From NCBI RefSeq assembly GCF_014256275.1, contig NZ_JACCFE010000006.1:1-64000 (forward strand): a DNA stretch of 64,000 nt, written 5' to 3'. The position numbers and the translations under genes were made by a program. Positions 36,609 through 44,249 of the stretch are shown here, piece by piece (the first letter of the stretch is position 1; each line of letters begins with the position of its first letter). Source of the DNA: Rhodococcus sp. 4CII. GTDB lineage: Bacteria > Actinomycetota > Actinomycetes > Mycobacteriales > Mycobacteriaceae. A model generated the notes under the pieces. It made no database searches, had not been told where the DNA came from, and was given only the letters and a program-made list of their open reading frames with translations.

Positions 36609-37283
36609 TCAAGGACGCTTGGCGAGGATGGCCGACACTTCACTGTGGGTGTTGAAGTGGTCGATCGCGTCTGGGCAAACGAGACGCATAGCACGGACTA
36701 ACTGGCGACGGCGGTTCTCGGGGGCTTGGAGGATCGGTTCGTGGTGGGCGACTCGATTCCGGAAGTCACGCAGGTCGCCGAGGGTGTCGTGGATCTTGTT
36801 CCGGTCTGTGTGCGCAGGAAATGCCTTGTGGAGGTGGGGAACCCAGAGAGTCTTCTCGTGGAGATCGGAGGTCATGTAGGTCCAGAAGCCGAACATCAAC
36901 TCGGCGACGATCTTTCCCGGGTTGGCCGATCCTGCAGCACTTCGCGCCTTGCCGATCATGTCTCGTGGGGTTCGATTCGCGTCTGTACTCTTCCCAGTTC
37001 TCTGATTGACGCGCACGTGCGGGGGGAAGAGGTGTTGCGTTGTCGATCTGTCCGTCCAGTGCTTGTCCCCGGGAAGGGTTGCGGCAACAAGCAGCCGGTC
37101 GTAGGCGTTGCGGAGGGCGACCTCGAAGTGGTTCAGGTCATGGAGAAAGGCGGCGCTGAGTTTGGCGTTCCACTCGTACAATTCCAACGCACGCGTGCGA
37201 TCGTTTCCGGATTTTCGCACGTAGAGCGCAAATCTGTCGCTGCTCAGCCACTGCTCCACCCAAGCATCCCCGCTGGTTGCCAA
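36609..37283 (-). CDS. Abi-family HEPN protein (abortive-infection type)
   Basis: TTG at 37283 follows GAGGGAGGACTC, a strong ribosome site. The 224-residue helical protein has ELYEWNAKLSAAFLHDLNHF early, EVALRNAYDRLL, and near residue 180 DLRDFRNRVAHHEPI. That last block is the R-x4-H HEPN motif with the HHEP extension typical of Abi proteins. HEPN domains of this type are RNases, often toxic on phage infection. It precedes the Type ISP gene in the same direction, which supports a shared defence role. Confidence 0.75.
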   Translation of the reverse strand: MATSGDAWVEQWLSSDRFALYVRKSGNDRTRALELYEWNAKLSAAFLHDLNHFEVALRNAYDRLLVAATLPGDKHWTDRSTTQHLFPPHVRVNQRTGKSTDANRTPRDMIGKARSAAGSANPGKIVAELMFGFWTYMTSDLHEKTLWVPHLHKAFPAHTDRNKIHDTLGDLRDFRNRVAHHEPILQAPENRRRQLVRAMRLVCPDAIDHFNTHSEVSAILAKRP

Positions 37284-37366
37284 GAGTCCTCCCTCGCCGA
37301 TACAATCACTGCATCGTAAGCCGTTGATGACCGCTGGTTCGCCAAGTCGCCTCGGCTCAGATTTGG

Positions 37367-37404
37367 AAGCCCCAGTATTCAGCTTTATCGCTGACCTGGG
37401 GCTT
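37367..37404. terminator. Hairpin terminator between XRE-ImmA/IrrE and Abi genes
   Basis: AAGCCCCAG (37367-37375) and CTGGGGCTT (37396-37404) form a 9-bp stem, with a weaker inner TCAG...CTGA pair, and flanking A and T runs on the two sides. It stands between the end of the XRE-ImmA/IrrE gene and the start of the Abi gene and can work on either strand. Confidence 0.55.
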
Positions 37405-37568
37405 TCCTGTATCTCGGGTTCCTATAACCGATTTTTCTGAAGGAAACCTCAGGTCAGCGCGTGTCACCATACAAGTCGAGGTAACCCTCGCTTACCGGCA
37501 TTTAGCGCGGCGGCACGAGTCAGTCATAGCGGACACGCAGGTTCGTTGCTCGGTGGGTTGCTCCTGGG

Positions 37569-38768
37569 TCATGTACTGATCAGATGGAGTTCTGGGCGGG
37601 TGTTGGGCTCACCGAGGAGTAGGCGGAGGCGGGGCAATTTGAAGGACAGTTCCGCGGCAAGGTCCCTGAGACTGAGTCCGTTGGCTTCGGCGAGCTCGAA
37701 CGCCCGGGTGAGGAGGACGGGGATTTCCCCGGGGTACCCGTCGACTGGTTCAGGACGGAAGAGGTTGAGTTTGCGGAGTTGGTTGAGGCGTTGATAGGCG
37801 CGGCGGTAGGCGGCGTCGCTGACGGCCCCCACCTCGCGACACCGGTAGATCAACGAGTCAACCGATACACCCCATCCCTTGCCGAGTTGTTCGAGGGCAT
37901 TGAGGTCGAGTCGGGGCGGTAGGAGCGGGGTGATCTGCGCGGAGGGAGTAAGTAGCTCCGCGGCGAATCGGTCGGCTTCCTTTTCCTGCTGTGGATCTCC
38001 GGTCGCCAGTTCGCCATGCATCACGAGATGGCCGAGCTCGTGCGCGGCGGTGAAACGGTGCCGGTAGATGTCGTTGGCGCGGTCAGGGGTGAGCACGACG
38101 ACCGGGCGATCGAGATGAGAGGTGGAGAAGGCATCGACGGTTGCGGTAGCTGCGCCGGCAAACGGTGAAAGCGTCACGATGAGGCCGTGTGTCTCCATGG
38201 TGCGCACCAGGTGAGCGATCGGTCCGGTCTGCAGCCCCCAGTGCTCCCGTAGTAATCGAGCCGCCGCTTCGGGGGCGCCTGGGTCGTCAACGAGAACGTC
38301 GGCAGACAGGGTTGGCAGATCCACGGGGGGCAGCTGTACCCGCTTCTCGAGTGCGTGTGCCAGTTCCCAGACCTGTTCGGTGTACGCGATTGCCTTGTCA
38401 CGCTGGGTGGCAGGGGTCCGGCGCAGGCTCCGGAAGTGCGCGGACGAACCATCCAGTCGTGCGTAGGGGCGGCCGGCTGCGAAGAACGATGGAATCACGT
38501 CGAGGACTTCGGCGAGGTGGCCGATGTTGTCTGGCCGTGGTGTCGTCGTGCCTGCCTCCCATTGACTTACCGCAACCGGGGACACACCGAGTTCCTCGGC
38601 GACTGCCTTCTTGGTGAGACCGGCGAGCCGACGAGCTTGAGTCAATCGGGCGGGGTCGAAGCCAGCAGCAATCGCCGCCAACTGCTGTCGATCGCCGTGT
38701 TGACCGGACACGGAGGACGAATCGTCGAGAAGGGAGAGTTGCCCGCGCACGCGGGGTCGAGGATTCAC
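37569..38768 (-). CDS. XRE regulator fused to ImmA/IrrE metallopeptidase
   Basis: GTG at 38768 overlaps the TGA of the upstream gene. The 399-residue protein has an XRE HTH at about residues 40-95 (RRLAGLTKKAVAEELGVSPV, AVSQWEAGTTTPRP). An ImmA/IrrE (DUF955) domain follows with the zinc motif HELGH in RFTAAHELGHLVMHG, and EKEADRFAAELLTP supplies the third ligand region. Members of this family cleave or sense repressors in stress response and phage-related regulation. Its partner gene upstream is translationally coupled. Together they may form a toxin-antitoxin-like or defence-control pair. Confidence 0.8.
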   Translation of the reverse strand: MNPRPRVRGQLSLLDDSSSVSGQHGDRQQLAAIAAGFDPARLTQARRLAGLTKKAVAEELGVSPVAVSQWEAGTTTPRPDNIGHLAEVLDVIPSFFAAGRPYARLDGSSAHFRSLRRTPATQRDKAIAYTEQVWELAHALEKRVQLPPVDLPTLSADVLVDDPGAPEAAARLLREHWGLQTGPIAHLVRTMETHGLIVTLSPFAGAATATVDAFSTSHLDRPVVVLTPDRANDIYRHRFTAAHELGHLVMHGELATGDPQQEKEADRFAAELLTPSAQITPLLPPRLDLNALEQLGKGWGVSVDSLIYRCREVGAVSDAAYRRAYQRLNQLRKLNLFRPEPVDGYPGEIPVLLTRAFELAEANGLSLRDLAAELSFKLPRLRLLLGEPNTRPELHLIST

Positions 38769-39559
38769 ACGTCATCACTCCCGGTCTTCGGTTCCAGCTC
38801 TTCGTCTACCGCGTGCAACGGTTCCGCTGTTCGTGGAGCAAGCACGAGGTCATCGAGTGGTGCATCGTCGAACCGAACACCACCGGTGACGGGGACCGAT
38901 TGCTGTACAAGGGAGGGGCGCAGTTCCAGCGACTCCCAGGTTCCATTCAAGGGCTCCCAGTGACGCCATACGACGGCACCGGTCTCCTCATCGGCGAGTA
39001 CGACTTCAGCAAGACCCAGGTCGAACAGGCCCGACGGGTTGCTTGCATATCCGATCGTCACCACCCGGCCGAACCCGGCGAGCTGATCGAATGCAGCCTG
39101 CTCGTCAGCGAAGTCCTGCGGATCGTCATCAACTTGATCGAAGGACAACTGAGCTTCGGCGTTCGGAGTTGCAAGAGTCAACAGCGACCGCCGCAGATCG
39201 GACAGCGGTTTGGGAAGCTTCACGCCCTCACGGCGGGTCCACCCATCCACCGCGTAGCGCCATGGGTAAAGCACAACCGCTGTCTCGTCGAACACGACAA
39301 GGTCGAACCTGCTGGTCACCTCAGCCGGCTTACGTGTGGTCACGCCGGGAATGTGTGCGGTACACGCGGTCAGCTGCTCGTGCTGAGCGGCCTTGAGGGT
39401 ATTTCCATATGCATCGTTCGTGCTGAGTTCACCGGCGATGTGAGCGGCGAGAGATTGCTGGTGAGCACGGTGAATCGCGAGCGGAATGGCATGCAGGAAC
39501 TCCTCAGCAGCATCACCGAATCGTTCCCGCGACCACTCTGAAGGCTTCATTTCTGACAC
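38765..39559 (-). CDS. Unknown partner of the XRE-ImmA/IrrE protein (264 aa)
   Basis: GTG at 39559 is chosen because GAGGGGCAAGCTTC precedes it; ATG three codons later is the alternative. The frame is open upstream but that part is not protein-like. The soluble product has WSRERFGDAAEEFLHAIPLA and VTSRFDLVVFDETAVVLYPW, then a C-terminal beta-rich region (GLFDLGLAEVVLADEETGAV). VVFDETAVVLYPWRYA resembles the middle of small proteins often found beside ImmA/IrrE genes. No catalytic motif is visible. The stop overlaps the next start, so both proteins are made in a fixed ratio. Confidence 0.6.
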   Translation of the reverse strand: MSEMKPSEWSRERFGDAAEEFLHAIPLAIHRAHQQSLAAHIAGELSTNDAYGNTLKAAQHEQLTACTAHIPGVTTRKPAEVTSRFDLVVFDETAVVLYPWRYAVDGWTRREGVKLPKPLSDLRRSLLTLATPNAEAQLSFDQVDDDPQDFADEQAAFDQLAGFGRVVTIGYASNPSGLFDLGLAEVVLADEETGAVVWRHWEPLNGTWESLELRPSLVQQSVPVTGGVRFDDAPLDDLVLAPRTAEPLHAVDEELEPKTGSDDV

Positions 39560-39613
39560 GAAGCTTGCCCCTCTATCTTCTGTTTTATCGCACCATTGCG
39601 GCGCAGGACTTAA

Positions 39614-39643
39614 CTTTACGACATAAGATGCGCGCTTTACGAC
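39614..39643. promoter_or_regulatory. Two CTTTACGAC repeats 21 bp apart upstream of the XRE operon
   Basis: Direct repeats at 39614-39622 and 39635-39643 are spaced two helical turns apart in the promoter region of the minus-strand pair. A likely binding site for the XRE protein of that operon (autoregulation). Confidence 0.5.
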
Positions 39644-40605
39644 TGTCCGGGGTGTGGTGTCGCGCACCTTCTGAAGGCATGGCGGTCGACTCAGCTCGGT
39701 TTCGTCAAATTCACTCGCGCGGGCGTGGTCACCAGATGGCGAGCTGTTCGCTCTGGTGGGCCTTCCGAGTTCTGAGTGGGGGGCTTCCCAATGTGGGGGC
39801 TGAGTGTCGGTTCTTGAATGATCCGGCGAATGGAGTAACCGCTGACCTGCGGTTCGCCACCTGCGCCACTCCTGCTCGCTGCTCACTCCGTCTCACGCGA
39901 TCTGGTGATTTTCGGGAGGAACTGCGGCCCCCTCGACCGGACAAATGCCGCTGGACCAGCCGTCCGCCAAAGTTGAGCCGGTGCTCGCCACCGTCTCGCC
40001 ACTTCGGCTGAGAATTCGCCACTTCTTCTCTTCATGGTTGAAATCTGTCTCATCGCCACTTCAGCCGCGCCATCACCAAAGGGGCTGCACCGGATCAGTC
40101 CGGATGCGACACCCGCGTCGCCGCCTGCGATGGAAGAGCGACGAACTCGCCACCTTCCTCGCCGCCAAAACTCGCGGATGCCAACGGTCCCATCGACTCG
40201 ACGCCGCTGCGATCGCGGCCCTGCACCAGGGCGGCACACTGCTGGGCCCAGGCCTCGACACCGCGGTCAACTCGTCGCCCTCGGCCCTCACCGCGGCCAC
40301 GCCCTGATGGCAAGTCCATCCAGCCGGGAGGCGACGTCTCACGGGCCTGTCGAGGCAGCGGTCCGACCGCGCGGCAGATCCGTCGATGACCAGCCTCGGC
40401 GCCAGAATCCGTATGTCTCAATGAGACATACGGATTCTGGAGAACAGATCTGATGCGAAGCGACACTGAGAACCGACACCGGATGTTGGTTTCTCATTCC
40501 GATGTGGCGGAGGTTGAGTATCTTTAGTTCCACAATATTGACGAAAGCTACGTAACTAAACGAAACTATAGACACGTAAGCGACTAAACCTGTAAGGTTG
40601 GAACC
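39644..40605. other. Non-coding interval with palindrome, upstream of the coiled-coil gene
   Basis: About 960 bases with no convincing gene: overlapping frames exist but all are Arg/Pro/Ser-rich shadows. The last 200 bases hold a 39-base palindrome, a second imperfect one around 40465-40500 (TGAGAACC / GGTTTCTCA), and AT-rich sequence with CGTAACTAAA and CGACTAAACC words just before the start of the coiled-coil gene. Confidence 0.4.
40402..40440. promoter_or_regulatory. Perfect 39-base palindrome (19-bp arms, one central base)
   Basis: The left arm CCAGAATCCGTATGTCTCA is exactly complementary to the right arm around a central A. There is no T run, so it is unlikely to be a simple terminator. 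It lies 166 bases upstream of the coiled-coil gene. Long symmetric sites like this are typical operators of KfrA-like plasmid proteins or dimer recombination/partition sites. Confidence 0.6.
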
Positions 40606-41706
40606 ATGACGACCGACGACACCGCGGCCGGGGGTGATCGCCGAAGAATGTGCGAGTTCCCCGGTGGATGCACCCGGCCCAGCCTCGACGACCCGAAGAC
40701 GGGACGGCCGTCGAAGTACTGCGGACAAGCTGATCCCGGTGGCCCGGTGCACAACAAGGGCAACGCGTGGAAGGAGCGCCGGCGCCTCGCGACCGTCGGC
40801 GCGGGACCGGCCAAGCCCGCCGAGCCCCCGGGAGCGGCCGGAGACGGCGGGGTGACGGCCCCGGTGTCGATGGCACGGGCCACCCTCGGTGTGCAGCTCG
40901 AGGAGCTGCCCCGCCGTCTTGAGGAGCTCCGCGGTTTCCTCGAGGCCGTGACCGAGTCGGTCACCTCGGTGACCGACGTCGAGGCGGCCGCGGCCGAGGT
41001 CGACCAGGCCCACGCCGAGGCGCTCGCGAAAGTGGCCGAAGCCGACCGGTTGCGGGGCGACGAGGAACGTCGCCGCCGTGAGGCCGAGGCCCGCGCGACC
41101 GAACATCAGCAGGCACGTGAGGAAGCCGACGCGGCCGCGGAGGACGCATACGCGGAGCTGGCGCGGATCCAGACCGAGGCCGCCGCAGCCGTGGAGGACG
41201 CGGCGTCCCGCGAACGTGAGGCACGCGCGGAACTCGAGCGCATCCAGGCTGATTCGGCAGAGAAGATCGCGGCCGCAGAGAACGACGCATCACGCCGAAT
41301 CGGCGCTGCCCAGGAAGAGGCGCGGAAGACGATCGAGGAGATCCGCGGCCGTACCGCCACCGAGATCGCGGAGGTGAAAGCCTCCGCTGCCCAACAGGTT
41401 GACGCGGCGCAAGAAGCTGCCGCCGAAGCTCAGGTCGCACAGACCCGCGCCGAAACGCAGACCGCTGCGGCGCAAACATCCGCGCAGGAGGCCCGCGAGG
41501 ACGTGGACCGACTTCGTGGCGAACTCGCCGACCTGCGCACCGAGGTCCGCACGGACCGTGAACAAGCGCGCGCCGATCATGCCGCACAACTGGCCGAGGC
41601 TCGGCAATCAGCTTCCGAGCGCGTCGATGCCCTAACTACCGCGCTGCGCGCCGCCGAGCAGACGATCGAGGAACTACGGCGCCATCCTGGCGGCGGGGGC
41701 GTGTGA
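40606..41706 (+). CDS. Long coiled-coil protein with N-terminal Cys-containing head, KfrA-like
   Basis: ATG at 40606. The first 60 residues (RRMCEFPGGCTRPSLDDPKT, then GRPSKYCGQADPGGP) contain three Cys and a His and may form a small zinc or DNA-binding head. From about residue 90 to the end it is almost entirely Ala/Glu/Arg heptads (AEEVDQAH-like patterns, EARKTIEEIRGRTATEIAEV), a coiled coil of about 270 residues. KfrA-type plasmid proteins have this plan, with a DNA-binding head and a long coiled tail, and help plasmid stability. The nearby perfect palindrome would suit as its binding site. The name is tentative. Confidence 0.6.
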   Translation: MTTDDTAAGGDRRRMCEFPGGCTRPSLDDPKTGRPSKYCGQADPGGPVHNKGNAWKERRRLATVGAGPAKPAEPPGAAGDGGVTAPVSMARATLGVQLEELPRRLEELRGFLEAVTESVTSVTDVEAAAAEVDQAHAEALAKVAEADRLRGDEERRRREAEARATEHQQAREEADAAAEDAYAELARIQTEAAAAVEDAASREREARAELERIQADSAEKIAAAENDASRRIGAAQEEARKTIEEIRGRTATEIAEVKASAAQQVDAAQEAAAEAQVAQTRAETQTAAAQTSAQEAREDVDRLRGELADLRTEVRTDREQARADHAAQLAEARQSASERVDALTTALRAAEQTIEELRRHPGGGGV

Positions 41707-41978
41707 ACCAATCACCACCACGGGGCCTGTGCGGGCTTGCAGGGGCATACCCGCAGGAATACCACCGAATAGTCCGCTGTTGAAGAGGCTGACGGTGGCG
41801 CTCAATACCCCGGGTACCACACCGGAAAAGTCGCTGCGAGCGACCACTTGCCGAGAGGCGATATGGCGTCACTGTCACCCCCGAGCCGGGTAAGACCTAC
41901 ATTGCGTAGCGTTCTCGACGTCGGGGATGAGGAGCCGCTGACGCCGGGGAAGGTGTCGGCGGCTTACCTCTGGCCGGT
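41707..41978. other. Gap between coiled-coil gene and ligase gene
   Basis: About 270 bases between two converging genes. No coding frame with plausible codon use and no strong hairpin were seen. Confidence 0.3.
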
Positions 41979-42953
41979 CTACAGATCCTCCACACGAACC
42001 GATTGAAAATCGATGTCGAAACGCCGGCCTTTCAGCGAGGGGTGCCGGAGCCCACCCGCCGTGTGCGCCCTGTAGGCGACGTCCACGACCAGCCGAGGAT
42101 TCAGCCACTGAACCCCAGGGAAGGCCTCCGCGGCCGCTGAGGGGTCCGTGAGAGGGCTGCTAGGGCGTTCCAGCGGCCGGAAGTCCTCCCGGAGCTGTCG
42201 GCGCATCGGCACCGTGAGTCCGGCAGAAACGGAACCGACCTGGACTAATCTATTCTCGGCGTCGTAGGCTCCGAGGATCAGCGCAGCGACCGATCGGCTC
42301 GAGCCGACGAAGCCGATCACCAAAACCGAACTGCGAGTGCGGATTGCATGTTTGATCCACGATCGGCTCCGCTGGCCCGGCAGGTAGATTGACGTCGACC
42401 TCTTGGCCAAAATGCCTTCCATACCAGCACTTTTCGCCGCATTCAGTATGATTTTGCTGCTCTGATTTTCCCAGTGCGGAGGGACGGTGATGGGCAGGCC
42501 GCCGACGTCCTGGATGATCGAATCCAGCTCGGTCAGCTCCGCCCGCCGATCCAGGTACGACGCGCTCATGAGGTCCAGGTGGTCGAGCTCCAGGACGTCA
42601 AAGGGTAAGAATGTCACCGGTATTCGTCGTTGCAGCGGCTTCGTCGCATGAGCAACCCCCATCCTGCGCTGAAGCAGTCCGAACGAGGGCCGGCCCTGAT
42701 CAAGTACGACTAGCTCCCCGTCGAGAACGATGCGCCCGCGGCCGCCGAACGCCGCCGTCAAGGCCTCGGCGATCTCGGGATACGAGGGTGTCACCACGTT
42801 CATGGCACGGGTCCACAGCACCGGCTCGCGGCCGCCACCGACGGACGCCAAGCACCTGCACCCGTCGTACTTCATCTCGAAACTCCACGGACGTTCCGCC
42901 GTGTCGTCCGGGAGTGCGCCGGCCGTGGCCAGCATGGGCGCGATCAGCCGCAT
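41979..42953 (-). CDS. ATP-dependent DNA ligase (LigC/LigD-ligase type)
   Basis: The 324-residue protein starts MRLIAPMLATAGALPDD. The adenylation motif EMKYDGCR places the reactive Lys at residue 28. Other nucleotidyltransferase motifs are VLDGELVVL near 80, FDVLELDH near 120, GMEGILAKR near 183 and SWIKHAIR near 200. An OB-fold follows (SSVLVIGFVG, LILGAYDAENRLVQVGSVS). Size and sequence fit stand-alone LigC-like ligases of actinobacteria that act in repair or non-homologous end joining. Motif V has Ile-Lys-His where Leu-Lys-(Val/Leu)-Lys is usual. No Ku or polymerase gene is adjacent. Confidence 0.85.
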   Translation of the reverse strand: MRLIAPMLATAGALPDDTAERPWSFEMKYDGCRCLASVGGGREPVLWTRAMNVVTPSYPEIAEALTAAFGGRGRIVLDGELVVLDQGRPSFGLLQRRMGVAHATKPLQRRIPVTFLPFDVLELDHLDLMSASYLDRRAELTELDSIIQDVGGLPITVPPHWENQSSKIILNAAKSAGMEGILAKRSTSIYLPGQRSRSWIKHAIRTRSSVLVIGFVGSSRSVAALILGAYDAENRLVQVGSVSAGLTVPMRRQLREDFRPLERPSSPLTDPSAAAEAFPGVQWLNPRLVVDVAYRAHTAGGLRHPSLKGRRFDIDFQSVRVEDL

Positions 42954-43039
42954 ACGCCCGATTGTGCCCGTGACCTGGGAGCTACGCAGGTAGAAGGCTC
43001 AGGACAGCGCGTCGCCGGCGGCGGACGATAGGTATTGGG

Positions 43040-43141
43040 TCAGTGCCAGGAGTTCCACCAGAGAACGATGGGCACCAGCCACGGTGTCCACACCATCCAG
43101 CTGCCACCCAACCCATACGGGGGGATCGGAATCACCGTCAT
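43040..43141 (-). CDS. Tiny Trp/Pro-rich peptide (33 aa), second cluster
   Basis: ATG at 43141 follows GGAGGTG very closely; a GTG two codons later has better spacing. The product starts MTVIPIPPYGLGGSWMVW and ends VLWWNSWH, with six Trp in 33 residues and a hydrophobic core. It follows another tiny aromatic peptide gene by 11 bases in the same direction. The composition matches the peptide operon at 22.5-23.1 kb, though the sequences differ. Confidence 0.45.
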   Translation of the reverse strand: MTVIPIPPYGLGGSWMVWTPWLVPIVLWWNSWH

Positions 43142-43152
43142 CACCTCCGGGG

Positions 43153-43245
43153 TTAGGTGAATGGAAGCGAATGCCACCACATTGATATGGCCACGAGGGC
43201 ATTGGTGAACTCAGGGAAGGCAGAGAAGAATCCCAGGTCTAACAT
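43153..43245 (-). CDS. Tiny Phe/Trp-rich peptide (30 aa), second cluster
   Basis: ATG at 43245 is preceded by AAGGAGTTCGTC, an ideal ribosome site. The product starts MLDLGFFSAFPEFTNALVAI and ends MWWHSLPFT: 30 residues, no signal peptide, amphipathic, able to span or lie on a membrane. The short distance to the next peptide gene suggests one transcript. Confidence 0.5.
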   Translation of the reverse strand: MLDLGFFSAFPEFTNALVAISMWWHSLPFT

Positions 43246-43539
43246 GACGAACTCCTTGGTCGGAAACGGGCTCAGTTGAATGGAAGCGCACCCCCTCCTG
43301 CGCTGTGTATCGACCGCCGGAGGCGGATCGGTACAGCTACCCAATCGAGTGGGCCCGTAGGTGCAGGCCGAGTGATGGCGGATTCACCCCAGATCGCAAA
43401 GAGAAACAGGCCGCCACGCACCTGCCAATCCGCGGAACACCGCAGATCAGGACCGGTGATCAGATCACCGGTCTGGGCAGTGAGTGGCGACCTGTTGCTC
43501 GTCGCGGTTGTCAGAGTAGATCCTCACTCCGACAGCGAA
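43246..43539. other. Upstream region of the second tiny-peptide pair
   Basis: About 290 bases without a convincing gene. It includes a perfect 23-base palindrome at 43451-43473 (GACCGGTGATC, central A, exact complement), possibly an operator or a terminator of the unit upstream. Confidence 0.45.
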
Positions 43540-43770
43540 TCAGGACTGCGCCGGGACGAGAAACTTCACCGCGACGCTGAAGGCGTATTTTCCTGGGCTG
43601 TCCAGTAAGGACTCGATGAGTGCATGGCCATCCTCATCGATACTGAGGATTTTGAACTTCGAGACCCCTTGAGGGTGGAGCATCACCGTGTCGCCAGTTG
43701 TACCGTGTGGGTTCCCGGATTCTCGGTCATACGGCATGCCTAACTCGTACGGATTCGGTGCACAAGTCAC
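43540..43770 (-). CDS. Hypothetical small protein (76 aa)
   Basis: The frame starts at an ATG at 43770 that overlaps the stop of the frame upstream (ATGA). It encodes a soluble product with NPHGTTGDTVMLHPQGVSKF, then SIDEDGHALIESLLDSPGKY. Composition is protein-like but no family is recognised. It and the upstream frame could be a single gene broken by one base. Confidence 0.35.
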   Translation of the reverse strand: MTCAPNPYELGMPYDRESGNPHGTTGDTVMLHPQGVSKFKILSIDEDGHALIESLLDSPGKYAFSVAVKFLVPAQS

Positions 43771-44069
43771 AAATTTCTGCTGGGTTCGCGCATCAGCTGA
43801 GTCCGGCTGTGAGACGCCGCAGTAGGGATAGCGACCGGGCTGAGGGTTCCGACAAGTTCGTGAGAATCAGGCAGTGACACGACGTTGAGAACGGGACTGG
43901 TCCCCGATGGGCTGGCCGGTATGGCAGGCCCGACCGTTCCGTTCTGGATCTGCTCGACCGAGAAACACGCATACCCCCTTTCGCTCTCGACCTTCCGTTG
44001 CAATGCCTGGGTTCGACCGCCCCGCGATGGAAACCACCCGCGAAGCCCCTCTTGCCAGAGGGTTAACAT
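43767..44069 (-). CDS. Hypothetical small protein (100 aa)
   Basis: The frame runs from an ATG at 44069 without a good ribosome site. The product has GYACFSVEQIQNGTVGPAIP and NVVSLPDSHELVGTLSPVAI, moderately protein-like. It is coupled by ATGA overlap to the next frame. No domain is recognised; it may be spurious. Confidence 0.3.
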   Translation of the reverse strand: MLTLWQEGLRGWFPSRGGRTQALQRKVESERGYACFSVEQIQNGTVGPAIPASPSGTSPVLNVVSLPDSHELVGTLSPVAIPTAASHSRTQLMREPSRNL

Positions 44070-44249
44070 GGACTTAATATTGGACCAAAAGGAAGCGATG
44101 CTGCCGCCACGCCTCGTTCATGTCTGCAACGGCCCGCGCGGGCCCGATTTCGTGAGCTGCATCAGTCGGCTACACCTTGCTAAACGACACGGGTCAGCGT
44201 GCAGCCGACTCCTGAACTGACACCCGTGCCGCCCCGAGAGGAAGTCCAC

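Noticed and set aside
37321..37410. tRNA or attachment-site reading of the sequence near the hairpin
   Set aside because: No cloverleaf could be drawn, and a simple stem with A/T flanks explains it.
39644..40400. Several overlapping frames of 90-150 codons
   Set aside because: All are Arg/Pro/Ser/Gly-rich in every frame with no start signals, typical of non-coding GC-rich DNA.
40402..40440. Terminator reading of the long palindrome
   Set aside because: Neither side has a T run and no gene ends nearby; an operator or binding site fits better.
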